The position numbers and the translations under genes were made by a program. 6,737 nt of DNA from Mageeibacillus sp. UBA1212. Its GTDB lineage: Bacteria > Bacillota > Clostridia > UBA1212. The notes beneath the pieces were generated by a model. It was given only the letters and a program-made list of their open reading frames with translations. It did no database searches and was not told the origin of the DNA. Positions 1-4,523 of the stretch are shown one piece after another. Numbering within the stretch: position 1 is the stretch's first letter; each line of letters starts with the position of its first letter. The stretch is taken from positions 1 to 6,737 of the forward strand of contig DBXM01000026.1 of NCBI GenBank assembly GCA_002309655.1. The letters run 5' to 3'.

Positions 1-272
1 GCGAGCGCCTCGTCGATGGAGTTGTCGACGATCTCGTTTACAAGATGGTGTAGCCCTCTGGACGACGTCGTTCCGATGTACATTCCGGGGCGTTTTCTGA
101 CAGCGTCGAGACCTTCAAGCACCTGTATTTGATTTTCCGTGTAGACGTTGTCTTCGACGGCTGTGATCAGCTCTCCCTTGTCCTCGTCAAGTTCTATCAG
201 CTCGGGGGGAGAAAGTTCTTCTTCCGTCGTTTCGTCGATTTCTTCCTCTGGTGTAATCTTTTCCTCAGGCAT
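1..272 (-). CDS. gyrB: DNA gyrase subunit B, N-terminal fragment (runs off the window)
   Basis: This is the ATPase subunit of DNA gyrase, which with GyrA introduces negative supercoils ahead of forks and at the origin. Only the first 90 codons are present; the frame is open to base 1. Residues 44-67 carry the GyrB-type opening YTENQIQVLEGLDAVRKRPG followed by MYIG. Residues 79-90 carry the GHKL/Bergerat N motif NEIVDNSIDEAL, where E80 and N84 match the catalytic Glu and Mg-binding Asn of the family. The ATG at 272-270 is preceded by AGAGGA (286-281) with 8 nt spacing. I found no other ATG, GTG or TTG between codon 1 and V51, so this start is forced. That leaves about 43 residues of acidic, low-complexity sequence before the domain, longer than the usual short GyrB leader. 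The start overlaps the remB stop by one base (TAATG). GyrB is preferred over ParE because of its place after recF and remB. Confidence 0.96.
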   Translation of the reverse strand, partial: MPEEKITPEEEIDETTEEELSPPELIELDEDKGELITAVEDNVYTENQIQVLEGLDAVRKRPGMYIGTTSSRGLHHLVNEIVDNSIDEAL

Positions 273-586
273 TAAAGAATTCCTCTGCTTTCGATTTCTG
301 TCTTGATTATTCCGCTTTTCAGTCTCTGATACAGAACCAAGCTTGAAAACTCCGAAAAACAGACTTTAATATCTCCGTTTTTCCGGTTTCCCTGCTTTTT
401 TCCGTCGTAATAAACTATAAATGATTTAGGAATGTCGTTTCCGGCCGATTCGGTTATTCCTTTTTTTTCGGATAACGACAGGAACTTTTTCGTGTCGGCT
501 GACGACAAAGTCGACGTGTCGGTGTCGAATATTCCGATTATGTTGCCGACCGGTATGCTTTTATCCGGTCCGACCGCAATATACAT
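272..586 (-). CDS. remB: RemB-like DUF370 protein (extracellular matrix regulator family)
   Basis: This 104-residue protein is a small predicted DNA-binding or regulatory protein of the DUF370 family. In Bacillus subtilis RemB (YaaB) sits at this same place, between recF and gyrB, and helps activate matrix genes; the role in this organism is not known. The sequence shows the family's opening MYI...NIIGIFD (residues 1-21), the central PKSFIV (53-58) and the C-terminal FSEFSS..LYQRL (77-89), which lines up with the YSPLSSSTLKKR region of RemB as I recall it. It is somewhat longer than the roughly 80-90 residues usual for the family; part of the excess is a polar, basic loop DGKKQGNRKNGD (61-72). 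The ATG lies one base after the recF stop, with GGGAG (602-598) 11 nt upstream, and the stop overlaps the gyrB start. Coupling to recF and gyrB translation is therefore likely. The family call rests on motif order plus synteny. Confidence 0.85.
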   Translation of the reverse strand: MYIAVGPDKSIPVGNIIGIFDTDTSTLSSADTKKFLSLSEKKGITESAGNDIPKSFIVYYDGKKQGNRKNGDIKVCFSEFSSLVLYQRLKSGIIKTEIESRGIL

Positions 587-587
587 T

Positions 588-1691
588 TCAGCTGTAACTC
601 CCGTTTTCCACGCGGATTATTTTCGCGCTGTCGCAAAGCCCCTCTTCGGCGCAGGCGGTGATTATGACCTGTCCTTTTTTCATCCTCTCGGTCAGATACT
701 CTCTTCTGCCTGCGTCAAGTTCGGAAAAAACGTCGTCAAGCAAAAGTACGGGCACCTCTCCGGTGTCTTTTGCCGAAATTGCGCTTTCGGCAAGCTTGAG
801 TCCGAGCGCAAGCGAACGCTGCTGCCCCTGGGAACAGTACAGACGGGCGTTTTTTCCGTTGAGCATAACGTCTACGTCGTCCTTGTGAATACCCCAGAGG
901 GTGGCTCCGGCTGCGATCTCGCGGTCGTGGCCGGACATCAGCTTCTCAAAGTACGCTCCGGCAAGCTTTTCTCTGCTCTCGTAAAAGTTTTCGGCGTCCC
1001 TGAATGACGGCAGATAGGAAAGAGAGGGAACTTCCTTTCCGCCGGTCATTTCGGAAAAACAGTTTTTCAGTTCGGTTTCGACGAAAACCAGGTATCCGAT
1101 TCTCGCGAGGGTTATGAACGCCGCCTCGTTTGCCAGCTGATACGACCAGAACTCGACGGTAGAATCGAAGCTTTTTCTGTCCGAGAGAGCGTTCTTTATC
1201 AGTTTGTTCCGCTGTCCCAGTATGTGATTGTATCTCTGAAGGGATTTAAGGTAGACCGGACGGAGCTGCGAAATGGCGACGTCAAGGTAGTTTCTTCTCA
1301 TCGCCGGTCCTTCTTTTATAACGTTCAGATGTTCCGGAAAGAAGAGCACGGCGCGGAACTGACCGATTATCTCGGAAGTTCTCGCTATTTTTACCCCGTT
1401 CTGCTCGATCTTTTTGTTTTTCGACCTGTCGAAAAACATCTTAATGTTCTGTTCACGCCTGGAATCCCTGAAATCAAGCGAAAGAAGAGCGTCTTTGCAT
1501 CCGAATTTGATGAATTCCTGCTCTTTGACTCCTCTGAAGGACTTTCCAAGTGAAAACATCCCTATCGCTTCGAGAAGATTTGTCTTTCCCTGAGCGTTGT
1601 TTCCGTAAAGAAGATTGGTTCCTTCACCGAATTCGACGTCGCAGCTTCCGATATTCCGGAACCTTTCCGCTACGATTCTTTTACAGACCAT
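588..1691 (-). CDS. recF: DNA replication and repair protein RecF
   Basis: RecF is an SMC/Rad50-like ABC ATPase. With RecO and RecR it helps load RecA at single-strand gaps and supports restart of stalled forks. The 367-residue length is normal. The N-terminus has the RecF opening AERFRNI (residues 8-14) and the Walker A GNNAQGKTN (30-38, K36). The ABC signature is SQGQQRSLALGLKLAE (287-302), and Walker B with the D-loop is VPVLLLDDVFSELD (313-326, D319/D320). A helical arm lies between, about residues 110-260, and includes the family motif FFPEHLNVIKEGPAMRR (117-133). The start is the ATG 10 nt after the dnaN stop. The ribosome site is weak: AGAAGA lies inside the end of dnaN, so expression probably depends on coupling to dnaN. 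No yaaA/rlbA-type S4-domain gene separates it from dnaN, unlike in Bacillus. No disabling change is visible. Confidence 0.98.
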   Translation of the reverse strand: MVCKRIVAERFRNIGSCDVEFGEGTNLLYGNNAQGKTNLLEAIGMFSLGKSFRGVKEQEFIKFGCKDALLSLDFRDSRREQNIKMFFDRSKNKKIEQNGVKIARTSEIIGQFRAVLFFPEHLNVIKEGPAMRRNYLDVAISQLRPVYLKSLQRYNHILGQRNKLIKNALSDRKSFDSTVEFWSYQLANEAAFITLARIGYLVFVETELKNCFSEMTGGKEVPSLSYLPSFRDAENFYESREKLAGAYFEKLMSGHDREIAAGATLWGIHKDDVDVMLNGKNARLYCSQGQQRSLALGLKLAESAISAKDTGEVPVLLLDDVFSELDAGRREYLTERMKKGQVIITACAEEGLCDSAKIIRVENGSYS

Positions 1692-1701
1692 TGCGGAATG
1701 C

Positions 1702-2847
1702 TTATCTTCTGGTCCTTACCGGCATTATGAAGAAAACTTCCTCTCCTCCGTCTTCCTCACCTAAGGGTATAATGTTTACGCTGTTGAGCGGGGTAGAAAG
1801 ATCCATCCTTATTTTTTCGGATCCGCACGCTCTTACCGACTCCATAAGATTGCGGTTGTTGAAAGAAATCGTAATGTCTTCTCCCTCGTGTACCGTTTCT
1901 ATTTCGTCGTAGGATACTCCGGCGCTGGACGAAGCGCTGAGTTTGAGCAGATTGCCTTCGAACTCGCAGGTAATCGGAGGTTTGGTAGATCCGGGCACCT
2001 TTTCCTCGGTTACCACCGAAGCTCTTTCAAGCGCTGACAGAAGCATATTCCGGTCGATTACGGCGTGAATCCTGTGAGTAGTCAGAATGATTCTGTCGTA
2101 GTCGATGTATTCTCCCTCAATGAGTCTTGAAAAGAAGGAAATACCTTCGAAAGTGCAGATCATATTCTTGTGACTGAGATTGAAAATCACTTTGTCGTCG
2201 TCTCCGTCGGGAAGCATTTTCAATAGCTCGCTGACCGTCCTTTGCGGAAGTATATACTTAAACTCGTCGTTTTTTCCGGAAAGAGTTCTTATTTCAACCT
2301 TTGCGCGGCATTTCGCAAGCTTGAAACTGTCGCAGGCAACGATCAGAAGCTCGCCGCCTCCGATTTTGAAAAAGGCGCCGTTGAGAACGGGACGCTGATC
2401 GTTGATTCCCATCGCGTATTCGGTTTTCGCAATCATCTTTTTCAGCTGCTTTGCGGAAATTTCAAACCCTTCTCCCGTCTGGACCGCGGGAATGACCGGA
2501 AAATCGTCCCCCGAAAGAGCACAAAGCTTGTAATGAGCGCGTCCGGATCTCACGAACGCTTCAAGCCGGTCGTTTATTTCAAGCGTGACGTCGTCTCCGT
2601 CCATAAGTTTGAGAGTCTGCAAAAACTTTACAGCGTTAACGCAGTAATTTCCATCTTCGTATACGTTGCCTTCGGCGGACGTTCTGACGGCTTTTTCAAG
2701 ATCGTACGTCGTGAGGACCACGCCGTTTTCCGCGTCTGTTTTCACGTTTAAGTATTCGGTTATCGGATTCGTTCCTCTCGATCCGACCGCGCACATCAGC
2801 GGAGACATGGTATTTATAAGAGCCTGTCTGTTGAAAACTATTTTCAT
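1702..2847 (-). CDS. dnaN: DNA polymerase III subunit beta (sliding clamp)
   Basis: DnaN is the ring-shaped dimeric clamp that tethers the replicative polymerase and serves as docking platform for MutS, ligase and translesion polymerases. The product has 381 residues, a normal length, and three clamp folds of about 120-125 residues each. Recognisable family segments are FPVIP (116-120), NDQRPVLNGAFF (149-160, corresponding to DETRPILTG in other clamps), SRLIEGEY (240-247) and the C-terminal FFIMPVR (372-378). The MPVR residues line the protein-binding pocket and correspond to MPMR in E. coli. An acidic stretch GEEDGGEE (363-370) sits just before that strand. The start is supported by AAAGGAA (2862-2856) 8 nt upstream and by the usual clamp opening MKIVFNRQAL. 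It follows the dnaA-dnaN origin spacer and leads the tight run recF-remB-gyrB. No promoter of its own stands out clearly. Confidence 0.98.
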   Translation of the reverse strand: MKIVFNRQALINTMSPLMCAVGSRGTNPITEYLNVKTDAENGVVLTTYDLEKAVRTSAEGNVYEDGNYCVNAVKFLQTLKLMDGDDVTLEINDRLEAFVRSGRAHYKLCALSGDDFPVIPAVQTGEGFEISAKQLKKMIAKTEYAMGINDQRPVLNGAFFKIGGGELLIVACDSFKLAKCRAKVEIRTLSGKNDEFKYILPQRTVSELLKMLPDGDDDKVIFNLSHKNMICTFEGISFFSRLIEGEYIDYDRIILTTHRIHAVIDRNMLLSALERASVVTEEKVPGSTKPPITCEFEGNLLKLSASSSAGVSYDEIETVHEGEDITISFNNRNLMESVRACGSEKIRMDLSTPLNSVNIIPLGEEDGGEEVFFIMPVRTRR

Positions 2848-2910
2848 TTTTTCGGTTCCTTTCAGATTTCCGGCGCTTCCGGGTTTTATTAATACATATA
2901 ATTATTATTT

Positions 2911-2928
2911 TAATAACAATAATAGTAA
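2911..2928 (-). promoter_or_regulatory. DnaA-trio array
   Basis: Read on the minus strand, the triplets are TTA CTA TTA TTG TTA TTA. The complementary strand read 3' to 5' is therefore AAT GAT AAT AAC AAT AAT, and five of six match the DnaA-trio consensus 3'-(G/A)A(T)-5'. The array begins after the boxes and a GCCG cluster with only one intervening base, in phase and in the orientation known from B. subtilis, where the DnaA filament extends along such triplets on one strand. The match is partly helped by the low sequence complexity of A/T-rich DNA, which lowers certainty. Confidence 0.68.
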
Positions 2929-2933
2929 TCGGC

Positions 2934-2950
2934 TGTGGAAATGTGGAAAA
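2934..2950 (-). promoter_or_regulatory. Two tandem DnaA boxes
   Basis: On the minus strand, TTTTCCACA (2950-2942) is followed directly by ATTTCCACA (2942-2934), sharing one base, so the repeat period is 8 nt. Compared with the consensus TTATCCACA the first has one mismatch (A3 to T) and the second has two (positions 1 and 3). Both keep the TCCACA core. Both point toward the DnaA-trio triplets and A/T tract, the orientation expected for loading DnaA onto the strand to be melted. Close packing suggests cooperative binding. Confidence 0.72.
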
Positions 2951-2951
2951 A

Positions 2952-4292
2952 TCAGTTTGCTATCTGTTTTTTGAGTTCTTCTATTTCACGTTTGAAGGAC
3001 TTGTCGGTCTTCATCCTTTTCTCAACGTTTTCTATCGATGACATCATAGTCGTGTGATCTCTGTTGAAGATCTTGCCGATGTTCGGAAGAGACATTTCAA
3101 CCGTGTTTCTTATCAGATAGATGGCTATATGCCTGGCTCCGACTATTTCTTTTGTGCGCTTCTGACCGGTAAGCTCGTCTTTCGTTACGCCGTACTTTGT
3201 GAAAATGGCGTTGAAGCAGCGGTTTATCATCGATTCGGTCGGAATCTGGCCGTCAAGAAGGTCGGATACGCACTCTTTCGCGTTTTCAAGAGTGATTTCG
3301 CGGCCGTCCAGAAAACTGATTGCTCCGAGTTTTTTTATTGCTCCTTCGATCTGACGGATATTCGACCTGAGATTTTCGGCAAGAAACGAAAGAACGTCGT
3401 CGCTGAGTGTGATCCCGACCTGTTCGGCTTTCTTTTTTATTATCGCGATGCGAAGCTCGAGATCGGGCGGCTGGATGTCGGCGAGGAGTCCCCATTCGAA
3501 ACGCGTTTTGAGCCGTTCTTCGAGCGTTTTCATTTCACGCGGAGGACGGTCTGACGAAAGGATTATCTGCTTGTGATCCTCGTACAGGGCGTTGAACGTG
3601 TTGAAGAATTCCTCCTGCATCGAGACCTTGCCGGCGATAAACTGGATGTCGTCGATGAGCAGAACGTCGCAGGACCGGTATTTGTTGCGGAATTCGCCTG
3701 TGCTTGCGTTAGCCAGCGCGCTTATGAACTGGTTTGTAAAATCCTCGCTTTTAACGTATATGATTTTGACGTCGGGTTTGTCTTTTTTTATCTTGTTCGT
3801 CACCGCGTAAAGCAGATGCGTTTTTCCGATGCCGCTCGGACCGTAGATGAAAAGGGGATTGTAGTTCTGGGCAGGGTGTTCCGCGACCGCGGTGCAGGCC
3901 GCGTGTGCGAATTTATTCGAGTTGCCGACGATGAAATTTTCGAAAGTGTATTCAAAATTGTAGGAGGGCGGCGGCGGGAGAACGTCGTCCGGCTTTTTCT
4001 GCTCCTGTTCCGGTTTTTCCTCTTTTCCTGCCAGAACCAGTTCAATGTCGACGTCGAATCCGAGAGTTTCGGAAAACCTCTTTTTCAGTTCGACGAGATA
4101 CTTGTTTCTGATTATCTCGTATTTCAGTTCGGACGTGGTCGATACCGTGATCTTTTTTTCGTCCATATCGAGTCCGGTGACGGTCAGATCTCCGAACCAC
4201 AGATCAACGTGGGTCTCGGACATGGTTTTGGTTTCTATAAAAGACGCCTTGACCGATTCCCATAATTCGTTTATTTCATCTATATATGCCAT
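2952..4292 (-). CDS. dnaA: Chromosomal replication initiator protein DnaA
   Basis: DnaA binds DnaA boxes at oriC, oligomerises in the ATP form and melts the origin for helicase loading. The product has 446 residues, a normal length. Domain I is about residues 1-85. Domain II is a short linker rich in E, K and P (about 90-112, with PPPP at 106-109). Domain III is the AAA+ module: Walker A GPSGIGKTH (151-159, K157), Walker B LLIDDIQF (211-218), sensor I ILSSDRPPREM (244-254), the Box VII arginine-finger segment RLKTRFEWG (260-268, R264) and sensor II NIRQIEGA (311-318, R313). Domain IV carries the DNA-binding signature ARHIAIYLIR (386-395) and RDHTTMM (411-417). The ATG is preceded by GGAG (4302-4299) with 6 nt spacing. 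A strong promoter and a G/C hairpin lie upstream. The stop is one base from the first DnaA box. Nothing appears damaged. Confidence 0.99.
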   Translation of the reverse strand: MAYIDEINELWESVKASFIETKTMSETHVDLWFGDLTVTGLDMDEKKITVSTTSELKYEIIRNKYLVELKKRFSETLGFDVDIELVLAGKEEKPEQEQKKPDDVLPPPPSYNFEYTFENFIVGNSNKFAHAACTAVAEHPAQNYNPLFIYGPSGIGKTHLLYAVTNKIKKDKPDVKIIYVKSEDFTNQFISALANASTGEFRNKYRSCDVLLIDDIQFIAGKVSMQEEFFNTFNALYEDHKQIILSSDRPPREMKTLEERLKTRFEWGLLADIQPPDLELRIAIIKKKAEQVGITLSDDVLSFLAENLRSNIRQIEGAIKKLGAISFLDGREITLENAKECVSDLLDGQIPTESMINRCFNAIFTKYGVTKDELTGQKRTKEIVGARHIAIYLIRNTVEMSLPNIGKIFNRDHTTMMSSIENVEKRMKTDKSFKREIEELKKQIAN

Positions 4293-4307
4293 ATAAATCT
4301 CCAGATG

Positions 4308-4323
4308 CGCCCGCGCGCGGGCG
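4308..4323 (-). repeat. 16-bp perfect G/C palindrome in the dnaA leader
   Basis: CGCCCGCGCGCGGGCG is a perfect palindrome made only of G and C, lying between the A/T-rich promoter and the dnaA ribosome site. In RNA it can form a 6-bp all-G/C stem with a 4-nt loop, ending 5 nt before GGAG. The predicted transcript start is near 4329, so the hairpin would stand almost at the 5' end of a leader of about 37 nt. It has no T-tract and is not a terminator. It could stabilise the mRNA, modulate ribosome access, or be a protein site in DNA; which of these applies cannot be told. Confidence 0.7.
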
Positions 4324-4329
4324 AATATA

Positions 4330-4364
4330 TATAATATTATACCATATTATATAATATAAATCAA
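4330..4364 (-). promoter_or_regulatory. dnaA promoter (housekeeping sigma type, extended -10)
   Basis: On the minus strand there is -35 TTGATT (4364-4359), a 17-bp spacer, and a consensus -10 TATAAT (4341-4336) preceded by TGG, which gives an extended -10. The predicted start is about 4329, leaving a leader of about 37 nt before the dnaA ATG. The spacer contains the palindrome ATATTATATAATAT (4357-4344), and the -10 is the first half of a second palindrome TATAATATTATA (4341-4330), the two being separated only by GG. I see no near-consensus DnaA box overlapping it, so autoregulation through classical boxes is not evident here. Confidence 0.85.
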
Positions 4365-4451
4365 GAGTTCACAAAAAATTTACATTTTATTGTGTTTGCA
4401 GAAATGTGTTATCCCGAAATGGTTCGCAGTTTTGTTTTGATTATTCAAAAT

Positions 4452-4487
4452 GGGGCTGTTTAAAAAGTTGACTTTTTAAACAGCCCC
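4452..4487 (-). terminator. Perfect 17-bp inverted repeat, probable nifJ terminator
   Basis: Arms GGGGCTGTTTAAAAAGT (4452-4468) and ACTTTTTAAACAGCCCC (4471-4487) are exact reverse complements separated by two bases. The repeat lies 36 nt after the nifJ stop and about 90 nt before the dnaA -35, where a terminator insulating dnaA from nifJ is expected. In the nifJ direction the stem is followed by ATTTTGAATAAT, a rather weak T-tract; in the other direction CCCCTTATTTACG follows. The unusually long perfect palindrome with an A/T-rich tip could also be a copy of a dispersed palindromic repeat that happens to work as a terminator. Confidence 0.7.
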
Positions 4488-4523
4488 TTATTTACGTTTG
4501 CTGCTTGTCAGCGGGTTTCCGTA

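Larger units (their letters stand above)
2855..2951 (-). other. Putative oriC unwinding region (dnaA-dnaN spacer)
   Basis: The spacer between the dnaA stop and the dnaN ribosome site has the order of elements described for the basal unwinding system of Bacillus subtilis oriC. On the minus strand these are tandem DnaA boxes (2950-2934), a short G/C cluster GCCG (2933-2930), DnaA-trio triplets (2928-2911), then a duplex-unwinding tract. Bases 2884-2929 hold 43 A/T out of 46. dnaA and dnaN lie directly on either side. What is seen is the order, orientation and base composition; that this is the working origin is inferred from the established family architecture. The spacer is very compact: the first box begins one base after the dnaA stop codon. 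Only two near-consensus boxes are visible, fewer than in B. subtilis. Confidence 0.8.

Noticed and set aside
604..612. TTTTCCACG near the recF-remB junction as a DnaA box
   Set aside because: It is isolated inside the recF coding sequence, has two mismatches, and can be explained by codons at the end of recF.
432..1007. Plus-strand open frame of 191 codons opposite recF and remB
   Set aside because: It lies wholly antisense to two recognised genes, shows no family motif, and has no convincing ribosome site. It is a shadow of the codon bias of the minus-strand genes.
2867..2883. Short repeat TTCCGG...TTCCGG before dnaN as a hairpin or operator
   Set aside because: The stem is only 4 bp and the repeat unit 6 bp, within what chance allows.
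2891..2919. A dnaN promoter within the A/T tract (TTGTTA with TATTAA or similar)
   Set aside because: Several poor -35/-10 pairings are possible in such A/T-rich DNA and none has both good hexamers and 16-18 bp spacing, so no specific promoter can be supported. One may still exist.
3573..4265. Plus-strand open frame of 230 codons opposite dnaA
   Set aside because: It overlaps dnaA entirely, and its Phe/Val-rich product is what the complement of Lys/Glu- and Asp-rich DnaA codons yields. No domain is recognisable.
4409..4417. TTATCCCGA as a DnaA box upstream of dnaA
   Set aside because: It has two mismatches inside the CACA half that is most constrained, stands alone, and has no neighbouring box.
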